From an uncultured Clostridia bacterium (GTDB taxonomy: Bacteria; Bacillota; Clostridia; Oscillospirales; Oscillospiraceae): a stretch of DNA of 64,000 bases. Shown one piece after another: positions 47,639 through 56,459 of this stretch (its first letter is position 1; the number at the start of each line of letters is the position of its first letter). The stretch lies in NCBI GenBank assembly GCA_946411835.1, contig CAMKFK010000002.1, positions 1 to 64,000 on the forward strand, written 5' to 3'. The notes beneath the pieces were generated by a model. The model was not told the origin of the DNA. It did no database searches and was given only the letters and a program-made list of their open reading frames with translations. A program made the translations under genes and the position numbers.

Positions 47639-47800
47639 CTCCTCCGTGCAGTCCAGCTCGGCATATCCATCGCCGACCTGTCCCTCCTTACCGTCGGCAC
47701 GGTTTTTGACATGTGCGCCGAGGCGCACAACGACGCGGAGGGCGGGTTCGCGGAGGTCGCGGATCAGGAGGATATCGACCGTTGGTTTGGAGGTGGCTAA
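47594..47800 (+). CDS. gpGT -1 frameshift extension of tail chaperone
   Basis: A_AAA_AAA heptamer 47594-47600 in correct phase; -1 frame open to 47800 (TTGLYLLRAVQLGISIADLSLLTVGTVFDMCAE). Confidence 0.8.
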   Translation, partial: KKIRATTRKMTTGLYLLRAVQLGISIADLSLLTVGTVFDMCAEAHNDAEGGFAEVADQEDIDRWFGGG

Positions 47801-49591
47801 ATGGCGGGCAAGAATAACATCAAGGGCCTTACCATCGAGATCAACGGCGACGTTACCAAGCTCGACAAGGCGCTATCCTCGGTGGACAAGAGCCTCAACA
47901 CGACGCAGCGTAACCTCAAAGAGGTCGAGCGGTTGCTGAAGCTCGACCCCAGCAACGTAGAGCTGCTCGACCAGAAACAGCGGCTTTTGTCGCAGCAGGT
48001 GGAGCTGACCACGAAGCGGTACGAGACGCTGAAAAAGACGCTGGAAACCTCCACCGCCTCCAACGTGCAGGCGGAGAAATGGGCGGAGGCACAGCGCACC
48101 TTTACGGCGGAGATCACCAAGACCGAAAACGCACTGACCAAGCTGCTCGCGGAGCAGCAGCGCATGAGCGGGCTCAACTTCGCGCCGGACAGTGCGGAAA
48201 TGCAGAGCCTACAGGCGCAGATCGACAAGACGCGCGAGAAAAGCGCCGCGCTCCGAGACGAGGCGGCTCGGACGTTTGAGGCGCTGGGGCGTCCGATCTC
48301 CGTGGAGCAGTACGACGGGCTCCAGCGCGAGCTGGTGCAGTCCAAGGCGGACATGGACGCCGCCACCAAGTCGGCGGCGGACTTCGACGCGGGAGTCGAG
48401 GACGCGGGCGACAGCGCGGAGGCAGCGGGCGGCATCATCGGCAAACTCAACGAGCTGCTGGGCGGATCGGGCGGCGGTATGGTTGTCGCCGCCGCTGCCG
48501 GAGCCGCGGCAATCAAATTGGCGGCGGACGCGATCAAGGCGCTCGCGGACTGGATGGCGGACGCCGTGAAGCAGTCCGCCGCGTTCGCGGACGAGATGCT
48601 GACGCTCTCACAGCAGACCGGATTTTCCACCGATTTCCTCCAAGGGCTGGAATATGCCGCCGGACTGGTGGACGTGAGCAGCGAGAGCATCATTTCCGCC
48701 ATGCGAAAGCTCAAGCAAAATCTGGCGTCTGATTCGTCCTCTGTCCGTGAGGCTTTCGACGCAATCGGCGTGATCCCTGAGCAGCTTGCAAACAGCGGCA
48801 TGAGCATGGAGGTCACCTTCCGATCCGTCGTTTCCGCGCTGTCCGGCGTGGAGAGCGAGCTGGAGCGCGACCAGATCGCCATGCAGCTTTTCGGGCGCGG
48901 CGCGGACGAGCTGGCGGGCGTCATCGACGACGGCGGGCGCTCGCTCTACGCCTATATCGAGGCGGCGCGCGAGGCGGGCTATGTCATGAGCGGCGAGGAG
49001 CTGGACGCCCTCGGCGCGGTGGACGATCAGTTTTACAAGCTGGATAAAGCGATGGAGATGGCAAAAAAGCGCATCGCCGTCGAGCTTGCGCCGGAGATCA
49101 TCAACCTCACTGGACGCATCCTCGACCTGATCGAAGGCGCGGATTGGGAGAGCTTCGGTCGCGCAATCTCCACCGTCGTGCGCGACGTGACGCCCATCAT
49201 CATCGACCTTGCCAAGGCTGTGATCGGCGCGGCGGAGGCTATCGCCAGCCTGATACAGTGGATGGATCGTCTCAGGAACCGCTCCGGAAATGACGGCTTG
49301 CTTTACCGCAACGACGGCACGGTTCGGCAGAGCCCCGGCGTGCGCGGCTACGCAAGCGGCGGCGTGATCGAACCGAATAACCCGATGCTCGCTCTTGTCG
49401 GCGACAACAAGAGCGAGCGCGAAGTCATCACGCCCGAGAGCCTGATGCGCCGCGTTGTGCGCGAGGAATCCGGCGGCGGGCGCGGCGGCGTCGAGGTCGT
49501 GGCGGAGTTCCGAGGCACGGACGATCAGCTTGTGCGCCTCCTTGCGCCGAAGCTCCGCGCCTACTGGGCGACCGAAGGCGTTGTGTTGTAG
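47801..49591 (+). CDS. tape measure protein (short)
   Basis: IKGLTIEINGDVTKLDKALSSVDKSLNTTQRNLKEVERLLKLDPSNVELL. Confidence 0.92.
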   Translation: MAGKNNIKGLTIEINGDVTKLDKALSSVDKSLNTTQRNLKEVERLLKLDPSNVELLDQKQRLLSQQVELTTKRYETLKKTLETSTASNVQAEKWAEAQRTFTAEITKTENALTKLLAEQQRMSGLNFAPDSAEMQSLQAQIDKTREKSAALRDEAARTFEALGRPISVEQYDGLQRELVQSKADMDAATKSAADFDAGVEDAGDSAEAAGGIIGKLNELLGGSGGGMVVAAAAGAAAIKLAADAIKALADWMADAVKQSAAFADEMLTLSQQTGFSTDFLQGLEYAAGLVDVSSESIISAMRKLKQNLASDSSSVREAFDAIGVIPEQLANSGMSMEVTFRSVVSALSGVESELERDQIAMQLFGRGADELAGVIDDGGRSLYAYIEAAREAGYVMSGEELDALGAVDDQFYKLDKAMEMAKKRIAVELAPEIINLTGRILDLIEGADWESFGRAISTVVRDVTPIIIDLAKAVIGAAEAIASLIQWMDRLRNRSGNDGLLYRNDGTVRQSPGVRGYASGGVIEPNNPMLALVGDNKSEREVITPESLMRRVVREESGGGRGGVEVVAEFRGTDDQLVRLLAPKLRAYWATEGVVL

Positions 49592-49602
49592 GGGGTGGCC
49601 GC

Positions 49603-50004
49603 GTGAATTTTATGACACTCAGGGTAGATAACGTGAGCTATCGCGTTCGCGTCGTCTACAACACCTTCGTGCGCGCGTGGAACCTCATCGAGGGGCCGAA
49701 CGCGGGCGACATGCTGAGTGGGCGCCATGAGCGAGATCTCGTCGGCACCAAGTACAGCTACAGCATGGAGATCGAGCCGGACCCGCGCTATCAGTCGGAC
49801 TATGACGCGCTGGTGGACGCGCTGTCCGCGCCGGTGCCGTCTCACATCATCACCGTCCCAAACGGACAGAGCACACTCACCTATCAAGCGATGATCGAGA
49901 GCGGCTCCGACGTCTACCGCGGGCAGCTCGGCGGGCAGCGGCGCTGGGGCGGCCTGACGGTGACGTTTAAGGCGATCTCCGTCAATCGGGAGGCGACCGC
50001 ATGA
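49603..50004 (+). CDS. distal tail-type protein
   Basis: position after tape measure. Confidence 0.65.
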   Translation: MNFMTLRVDNVSYRVRVVYNTFVRAWNLIEGPNAGDMLSGRHERDLVGTKYSYSMEIEPDPRYQSDYDALVDALSAPVPSHIITVPNGQSTLTYQAMIESGSDVYRGQLGGQRRWGGLTVTFKAISVNREATA

Positions 50005-52562
50005 AAACGGAGCTGATCTACCGGGCTTTTTCCTACACCGGCGACGCGCTCAAGGGCGCGCAGCTCGCCCTTGACGTCTCGCTCGACGAGCGCGTGCTCG
50101 ACGTGGACACGATGACCGTCACCGTCCAGACCACGGCGGAGCTGGACGCCTTCCAGCAGGACGCGCCGGTGGTGCTGCTCCGCGGCGGCTCACAATATGC
50201 GCTGTGGTACATCAAGAGCGTCACGCGCGTCGCGGATGATCTCTATCGGCTGACGCTGATGTCTTCGCTGGGGCGGCTTGCGCAGCTTCCGCACAAGGGC
50301 GGCATCTACAACGGCGTCGCGGCCGGCGACATACTCGACGATATTTTCGGCGACATTCCCCACGCCGTCGCCACCGTCTTTGCGTCAACGCTGCTCTACG
50401 GCTATCTGCCCTACGTCTCGCCGTCCGGCGAGAACGGCGCGCCCACGGGCAGCGCGAAGGACAACCTGCTCAAGGTGCTCTTTGCGCTCAACGCAACCGT
50501 CCGCGCGGACGCCGACGGCACGCTCCGCGTGGACAATCTGGACACGGCGACGCAGGCGATCATCACGGACGATTACGTGTACCGCGACGGCGCGACCGTC
50601 CGCACGGAGCCGCCCGTCACCTCCGTCACCGTGCTAGAGCATCAGTACATCGCGGGCGATGATTCCGTCACGCTTTTCAGCGGGACGGCGGAGGCGGGAA
50701 AGATCGTGATTTTCCGCGAGCCGGTCAGCGGGCTTTCGTGGCACACGGACACAGACCCGCCCGTGGAAATGCCTATCGAGGAGAGCGGCGCGAATTACGC
50801 GATCCTCGGCGCGGGCACGGGCACCCTGACCGGCCTGCGCTACATCCACACCACGCGCGAGGTGACGGAGCCGGTGACCACCGAAGCGCGGGCGCTGCTC
50901 GGACGGCAAGCGCTCTACTACCCCAGCGGCACCGACGATATCGACGCCACGGCGGGCGAGCCGCTGCTGCTGGACTGCGGGGCGGACGGCGTCTGGAGCT
51001 TCGAGCTGTCGACCAACGTTCTTCCATCCGGCAACGCTACCATCCGTATTACCGGTCTGACGCTCAATGTCGGCGGCTCATCGCTCGCCGCGAGCCAATT
51101 CACTCTCGTCGTCACCTCCGGCCCAACGCGCGGACATCAATTTTCCGGGCCGGTCTATCTCGCGTCGAGCGGCGGCGCTGCGGCGGACATGACGATGACG
51201 CTTCACGCCGAGTACCCCATCTACGGCACACAGCCCGTCGCCGTCCTGAACCCTGTGCGCGTCGAGGACGCGACGCTGGTGGGAATCACGAACTCCGCCG
51301 ACGTAGTGGCGCGGCTGGCGGACTACTACGCGCATCGCTCGTGGATCGAGTGCGACGCAGTGATCGACCAGACGCACGCGGGCGACGTGGTGAGCCTGTA
51401 CAATCCGTTTACCCAGCAGCAAGCGCTCGCCTGCGTCGAAAAGCTGAGCCCCGTCACCGTCTCTCAGGTGCTCAAGGCGCGCGTCTCCGCGCTGATCGGT
51501 TACTCGCCCTGGCAGGTGGAGCCCTTCGAGGATGTGCGCGAGCTGCTGACGGGCAGCGGCACGTTCACCGTGCCGGACGGCGTGACCAGTTTGGAGGTCG
51601 TCCTCATCGGCGGCGGGCGCGGCGCTGGCGCCGGAAACAATGGCGAGCCCGCCCCCGTTCCCTCGACGGAGAGCTACTCTGGGCGCTACTGGGCGGGGAG
51701 TTACTATTACACCTTGAGACAGATCGGTTTCTCGTGGGAGCAGGCCGTTGGCGGCGGCGGCGGCGAGCCGGGCGTCCCAGGCGACGGCGGCGCGATCTTC
51801 GTCGCGCGGCTCACCGTCGCGGCGGGCGACACCTTCGCCTATTCGTGCGGAGCGGGCGGCGCCGGTTCGCCGCGCGGCACAATGGAGCAGGGCGAACTTG
51901 GCGGAGACACAACATTCGGTTCGTACACCAGCGCCGACGGCGCGCCGTCCTCTTACGGATATCTGGATCCCGTCACCGGTACAGTCTACGCGGCGCGCGG
52001 CGGCTCCGGCATCGCGGGCGGAAAGGGCTCCGGTATGCTCGACGCCAACACGCCCTATCACGCCGACCCGATCGTCGTGGACGGCGTGAGTTATGTCGCG
52101 GGCGCGGATAATGAGAGCGTGATTAACCCTGATGCTGGACGGACCGACAGGTACAACGGCTGGTTCGAGATTACCGCGCGGGGCGGCTTCGGCGGAGGCC
52201 CCGCGTACAAAAGCGACGGCGGCGGCGGGCTTAACGGCAGCGGCGGGGTCCGCGCGGGAGACGAATATAACAGCGGCTACGCTCGCGTCAGGCCTGGTCG
52301 GGGCGGCGCTGGCGGCGACGCGCTCGCGCCTCCGGCTGCCGGCGGCTACGGCACCGGCGGCACGGGCGGAAACGGAGGCGGCGGCAATGGAGCCTACGGC
52401 TGGCCAAGCTGGGCGGAAAACCACGTCAAGGAGGGCTTGTCCGGCGGCGAAATTTCCTGCATCTTCCCCGAGCAGACTTCCGGCGGCATGGGCTCCGATG
52501 GCGGCGACGGAGCGCCCGGCTGCGTCCTCGTATACTATCGCCGCCCCATTCCCGAATCGTGA
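50001..52562 (+). CDS. tail tip / adhesin with large glycine-rich C-terminus
   Basis: 853 aa; GSGTFTVPDGVTSLEVVLIGGG followed by Gly-rich repeats. Confidence 0.82.
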   Translation: MKTELIYRAFSYTGDALKGAQLALDVSLDERVLDVDTMTVTVQTTAELDAFQQDAPVVLLRGGSQYALWYIKSVTRVADDLYRLTLMSSLGRLAQLPHKGGIYNGVAAGDILDDIFGDIPHAVATVFASTLLYGYLPYVSPSGENGAPTGSAKDNLLKVLFALNATVRADADGTLRVDNLDTATQAIITDDYVYRDGATVRTEPPVTSVTVLEHQYIAGDDSVTLFSGTAEAGKIVIFREPVSGLSWHTDTDPPVEMPIEESGANYAILGAGTGTLTGLRYIHTTREVTEPVTTEARALLGRQALYYPSGTDDIDATAGEPLLLDCGADGVWSFELSTNVLPSGNATIRITGLTLNVGGSSLAASQFTLVVTSGPTRGHQFSGPVYLASSGGAAADMTMTLHAEYPIYGTQPVAVLNPVRVEDATLVGITNSADVVARLADYYAHRSWIECDAVIDQTHAGDVVSLYNPFTQQQALACVEKLSPVTVSQVLKARVSALIGYSPWQVEPFEDVRELLTGSGTFTVPDGVTSLEVVLIGGGRGAGAGNNGEPAPVPSTESYSGRYWAGSYYYTLRQIGFSWEQAVGGGGGEPGVPGDGGAIFVARLTVAAGDTFAYSCGAGGAGSPRGTMEQGELGGDTTFGSYTSADGAPSSYGYLDPVTGTVYAARGGSGIAGGKGSGMLDANTPYHADPIVVDGVSYVAGADNESVINPDAGRTDRYNGWFEITARGGFGGGPAYKSDGGGGLNGSGGVRAGDEYNSGYARVRPGRGGAGGDALAPPAAGGYGTGGTGGNGGGGNGAYGWPSWAENHVKEGLSGGEISCIFPEQTSGGMGSDGGDGAPGCVLVYYRRPIPES

Positions 52563-52595
52563 TGTGTCAACAATTAACACAAGGAGGTGCACACT

Positions 52596-52847
52596 ATGCC
52601 CGATACCAACAAACCGATCGTGATTTACACAAATCCCTCCAGCCTCAATACGGACGGCGAGGGCGTCTATACCGAGTACCTTTGCGACAACGCGACGGCG
52701 CTCGCCGCGCTGCCTACGCAGGGCGACGTCACCGGCGGCCCGCGTTCCGGCTCGCTGGCGCTGTGCCTTGCCGACGGCGAGGGGCGCAGGGCGCTGTACG
52801 TCCTCAGCTCCGCCCGAACGTGGGAGTTTTTGAAGGTGGTGAGCTGA
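52596..52847 (+). CDS. small phage structural protein
   Basis: collinear; MPDTNKPIVIYTNPSSLNTDGEGVYTEYLCDN. Confidence 0.6.
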   Translation: MPDTNKPIVIYTNPSSLNTDGEGVYTEYLCDNATALAALPTQGDVTGGPRSGSLALCLADGEGRRALYVLSSARTWEFLKVVS

Positions 52848-54523
52848 TGGACGGTTATTTGAAACCGCTGCTTTTTGAGCGGGGTGAGCTCGATCCCGCT
52901 GAGCTCGACGCGCTGTACGCATCCATTCTCGACGACGTCAACACGCAGTCGGCGTTTGAGTCGTGGTGGCCGCGCACGGCGAATCAGGGCGACCGCTACA
53001 GCCGCTTGTCTCGCTGGTTCGCGCTCATGGCGTCGGAGTGCAATCACACCTACACGCTGCGCTGGTATCAGGAGAGCGTCAGCGACAGCAGCGCCATGAC
53101 GCCGCTGGACGACCTCGCCGCAAAAAGCGCGGGCGCGCTCGTGACCGAGCAATCCGCAGACACGCCGGACTGGACGGAGAGCGACAGGATGTTGTGGTAC
53201 GTCCGTGCCAACGCCGAAAGCCTCGCGGACGGCACGATGGACGTACTGGCGGTTGAGGGCGTGGACGCGACGTTTGACGTGACGGGCGAGCTTGCGCCGG
53301 TTTATACGTTCTCGGCGGCGCTGTGGATCAAGCGCAGCAGCGACACGGATTATCTGTACAAGAGCTGGCGCGCGAAGCCTGCGGCGGACTATGTGCCATA
53401 CGCGGGCGACGTTGCGCCGGACGGAAGCAAACGCGCAATGACCTGGCACCCGACATTCTCCGGCGGCCTGGACGCAAACGGGAAGCTGACGAGCGGAGCG
53501 GGCAAGGCGGCGTATAATTTTGCGTCCGCGTCCACGGGACTGAGCAAGGCGCGCCTACGCAACGCCTATGAAGGCCTATGGTGTGACTGCGATAGTCAGT
53601 GGCTCCTTGATATGTGGCAGATTAGGCATTTCAATTTGGAGAACGGTGGCATCCTCGAAGGCTGTGCCAGTTATAGCATAAATCACACCGTAGCTAAGGC
53701 GGAGAGCGACGCGACGCGGGTGCTTGTATCTCAGTTGGACGGAGCGGATTACCTCGTCGGCTCCACCGTTTCCGTAACCACCGCGACCGAAAGAGCCGGT
53801 GCGACTACCGGCGTTGCGCTGATGAAAAGAATCACGAGCAAGGCGGATGTCGAGATCGACGGAACGACATACACGGCGCTCAACCTTGACATCAGCGGCA
53901 CGATCACCACGACGACCTCGATGCACGTTTTTTCGATGCCTTGGCATTCGGGAAGCACGGAGGCGCTTCCGGGACACAAGGACGGGAGCCTCTACAGTCT
54001 GACGGACGGCAAGACGCCCGCCCGCGTAGCTGGCGTGGAGGCGATGGTCGGGGCGTGCGACATTGGCCTTGACCCGCTATACAACGTCACAGGAAGCGGA
54101 AGCTCACACAGCTACGCCGTGTATGAGTGCAAAAACAGCGAAAAGCTGGCAACCAGCATCACGAGCAACTACACCAAAACCAACATTGCGAAAACCGGCG
54201 TGGAGTCCGGTTGGAACTACGTCAGAGAATTCGCACAAACCGCCCTTGGCGTCCTGTTCCCGCTGACCTTCGGCGGAGACGGCACCATCCGCTACAAGTC
54301 CGGTTTCCATGGCGCGATCGCGTCGGGCGTGCGTTGCCCGTGGCGCTTCGGTGTCATGTTGGGCACGGGCAACGCCACTGGCTTAGCCTGCTTGTATGGC
54401 AACAACGTGCCGTCGGGCTCGTACTGGACTGGCAGCCCGCGGCTTGCGGGCTGCGGGAAAAAACGGGGTGAATGGACGGGCGCGCAGCTTGCGCCCGAAC
54501 AGGAAGGAGGCAACGTCGCTTAA
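52844..54523 (+). CDS. minor structural / receptor-binding protein with C-type-lectin-like C-terminus
   Basis: MDGYLKPLLFERGELDPAELDALYASILDDV; C-term GVRCPWRFGVMLGTGNATGLACLYGNNVPSGSYWTGSPRLAGCG; start reset. Confidence 0.7.
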   Translation: MMDGYLKPLLFERGELDPAELDALYASILDDVNTQSAFESWWPRTANQGDRYSRLSRWFALMASECNHTYTLRWYQESVSDSSAMTPLDDLAAKSAGALVTEQSADTPDWTESDRMLWYVRANAESLADGTMDVLAVEGVDATFDVTGELAPVYTFSAALWIKRSSDTDYLYKSWRAKPAADYVPYAGDVAPDGSKRAMTWHPTFSGGLDANGKLTSGAGKAAYNFASASTGLSKARLRNAYEGLWCDCDSQWLLDMWQIRHFNLENGGILEGCASYSINHTVAKAESDATRVLVSQLDGADYLVGSTVSVTTATERAGATTGVALMKRITSKADVEIDGTTYTALNLDISGTITTTTSMHVFSMPWHSGSTEALPGHKDGSLYSLTDGKTPARVAGVEAMVGACDIGLDPLYNVTGSGSSHSYAVYECKNSEKLATSITSNYTKTNIAKTGVESGWNYVREFAQTALGVLFPLTFGGDGTIRYKSGFHGAIASGVRCPWRFGVMLGTGNATGLACLYGNNVPSGSYWTGSPRLAGCGKKRGEWTGAQLAPEQEGGNVA

Positions 54524-54589
54524 CAAAAACATTACGCTGGATCACAAACCGCCGTGCGTCAAGGTTGAGGTGCTGCTGGAGGGCGTGGC

Positions 54590-54797
54590 ATGAGCGAAAA
54601 AAAAGCGGCATCTTTTCGCCAAGCGCGTGATCGCGCTGTGCATTTTCTGCGCGACGATATTCTCTGCCTTCGCCTTGATCGCGCAGGCGCGCGGCGCGGA
54701 TATGTCTGGGCTGCTCGCCGTCATCCTCGGATTTTTCGGCGGCGAGTTGGCGCTGCTGTTCATCAAAACGGTGCTCAAGAAGGAGGATAAACCGTGA
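54590..54797 (+). pseudogene. holin-like membrane protein, frameshifted at A8 tract
   Basis: after the A-run the other frame reads KRHLFAKRVIALCIFCATIFSAFALIAQARGADMSGLLAVILGFFGGELALLFIKTVLKKEDKP*. Confidence 0.7.
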
Positions 54798-55024
54798 TAA
54801 TCAGACTGGACAATCGGGTGTACGACGTACTCAAATGGATAGTGATGATCGTGCTGCCCGCGCTCGGCGCGCTTTACTCCGCGCTCGCCGGGCTGTGGGG
54901 CTGGCCGTACGCCAAGGAAATCGTCGGCACGCTGGCGGCGGTCGAGGCTTTCCTCGGCGCGCTGATCGGCGTCAGCACGGCGGCCTATCGCAGAGAGGAG
55001 GCGGCGCATGATTCGGAGCAGTGA
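54794..55024 (+). CDS. phage holin
   Basis: GTG start; RLDNRVYDVLKWIVMIVLPALGALYSALAGLWGWPYAKEIVGTLAAVEAFLGALIGVS. Confidence 0.82.
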   Translation: MIIRLDNRVYDVLKWIVMIVLPALGALYSALAGLWGWPYAKEIVGTLAAVEAFLGALIGVSTAAYRREEAAHDSEQ

Positions 55025-55688
55025 GCTGCTCGCGGTCGCCGCGCGCGAGATCGGCTACCACGAAGGCGTCGGAAAAACCAATAAATTTGGGCGATGGTAC
55101 GGCCTCGACTGCGAGCTTTGGTGCATGGAATTTGTGCAGTGGTGCTACGCCAAGGCGGGCGCGCCGCTGCCCTACAAAACGGCGTCCTGCGGCGCGCTGC
55201 TGGACTGGTATCGCAAGCACCAGCCGGATTGCATCACGCTGACGCCTGTCGAAGGCTGCATTGTCATCTTTGATTTTCCGGGCGGCCCGGCGACCGACCA
55301 CACCGGGATTTTTGTCTCAAGGACAAAAGCGTCCGTCACCACCATCGACGGAAATACCAGCGGCACAAATCAGAGCGACGGCGGGTGGGTGCAGCAGAAA
55401 ACGCGCCCTCTGAGCTTCGCCCGCCCGACTTACATTATTCCCCGCGCGCTCTGCGCGGACGAAAAGGAGGTTGACGCCGTGGAGAGATTTAACAGCCTTG
55501 AGGAGATCAGCAGCGCCGCGCCGTGGGCAGCCCCGACGGTGGAGCGCCTGATCGAGGCGCGCGCCCTCACGGGCGGCGGCAAGCGAGACTTGCAGGGGCG
55601 TCCCGCTGATCTTGATCTCAGCATGGATATGCTGCGGCTTCTGGTTATCTTCGACCGCGCCGGAGCGATCAGGGGAGGCGCGACATGA
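55008..55688 (+). CDS. CHAP-domain endolysin
   Basis: ELLAVAAREIGYHEG...CELWCMEFVQWCYAKAG...DHTGIFV. Confidence 0.88.
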   Translation: MIRSSELLAVAAREIGYHEGVGKTNKFGRWYGLDCELWCMEFVQWCYAKAGAPLPYKTASCGALLDWYRKHQPDCITLTPVEGCIVIFDFPGGPATDHTGIFVSRTKASVTTIDGNTSGTNQSDGGWVQQKTRPLSFARPTYIIPRALCADEKEVDAVERFNSLEEISSAAPWAAPTVERLIEARALTGGGKRDLQGRPADLDLSMDMLRLLVIFDRAGAIRGGAT

Positions 55689-55984
55689 CGCCGGAGGAGC
55701 TGGCGGTCGCCGTCGCAGAGAATGAGGCGAGGAGCAAGTCAAACACCAAGCGCCTCGATAAGGTGGAGGCACGGCAGGACGAGCTCGACGAGCTGGTGAC
55801 CAGCGTCGCGCTCCTCGCGCAGGCGCAGGAGTGCGTCAAGACCGACGTGCAGGAGATCAAGGCGGACGTCAAGGCGCTGACAGAGAAGCCCGCGCGCCGG
55901 TGGGATGATTTTGTCGGAAAGTTGTTTTGGCTTCTGGTCGCCGCCGTCGTCGGCTTTGCGCTGGCGAAAATCGGGCTTGGATAA
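55685..55984 (+). CDS. coiled-coil TM accessory lysis protein (XhlA-like)
   Basis: heptad region plus C-terminal TM. Confidence 0.65.
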   Translation: MTPEELAVAVAENEARSKSNTKRLDKVEARQDELDELVTSVALLAQAQECVKTDVQEIKADVKALTEKPARRWDDFVGKLFWLLVAAVVGFALAKIGLG

Positions 55985-55988
55985 CGCA

Positions 55989-56018
55989 AGAGGAGGGCGC
56001 GCAAGCGCCCTCCTCATT
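55989..56018 (+). terminator. GAGGAGGGCGC-GCAA-GCGCCCTCCTC terminator
   Basis: perfect hairpin at end of lysis module. Confidence 0.75.
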
Positions 56019-56106
56019 TGACAACAGATTTGACAACAAATTACTGCAACACACGGCAATAAAAAGCATTACGCAGCAATCGCGCGTTAAATTTTGGCTG
56101 CATGGG

Positions 56107-56150
56107 AAAATCCCTGCAAACCGCTAAATTAAGCGGTTTGCGGGGATTTT
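56107..56150. terminator. hairpin AATCCCTGCAAACCGC..GCGGTTTGCGGGGATTTT (phage-supplied tRNA terminator)
   Basis: inverted repeat immediately downstream of tRNA-Ser 3' end. Confidence 0.65.
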
Positions 56151-56151
56151 C

Positions 56152-56215
56152 TGGCGCGGAAGAGAGGATTTGAACCTCCGCGGCGGTTTTTAAGCGCCCT
56201 ACTCCCTTAGCAGGG
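56152..56215. repeat. attR: 64-bp direct repeat
   Basis: identical to 23914-23977. Confidence 0.95.
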
Positions 56216-56245
56216 GAGCCCCTTCGGCCTCTTGGGTACTTCCGC
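56156..56245 (-). tRNA. tRNA-Ser(GCT)
   Basis: GCGGAAG..CTTCCGC acceptor, CTCCC-CTGCTAA-GGGAG anticodon arm, long variable arm, GGTTCAAATCC. Confidence 0.93.
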
Positions 56246-56265
56246 AAGCCGAACAGATAGAAAAA

Positions 56266-56353
56266 TGGCGGAGAGAGTGGGATTCGAACCCACGGATGCT
56301 TTCACATCGCCGGTTTTCAAGACCGGTGCCTTCAACCGCTCGGCCATCTCTCC
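56266..56353 (-). tRNA. tRNA-Ser(TGA)
   Basis: GGAGAGATGGCCGAG..., CCGGTCTTGAAAACCGG, GGTTCGAATCC, encoded CCA. Confidence 0.94.
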
Positions 56354-56459
56354 CGGTCTGTCCCGCGTCTGCTCCAAACGCAAGTGGAATGATACCACAG
56401 CACCCATACCTTTGTCAAGCAAAAAAGCGGCGATTTGCCGCTTTTTTCTGAAAAGCCTC

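Larger units (their letters stand above)
23914..56215. mobile_element. integrated HK97-like siphovirus prophage (~32.3 kb) in tRNA-Ser(GCT)
   Basis: 64-bp identical att repeats; integrase, repressor/Cro, replication, packaging, head, tail and lysis genes in canonical order. Confidence 0.95.

Noticed and set aside
52150-52400. GGCGGC-rich repeats as DNA repeat element or CRISPR
   Set aside because: Encode a glycine-rich adhesin domain; irregular unit length
51078-52922. 614-aa minus-strand ORF
   Set aside because: Antisense to the glycine-rich tail protein; compositional artefact
54432-54454. hairpin as rho-independent terminator
   Set aside because: Inside coding sequence and followed by an A-run rather than a T-run on the coding strand
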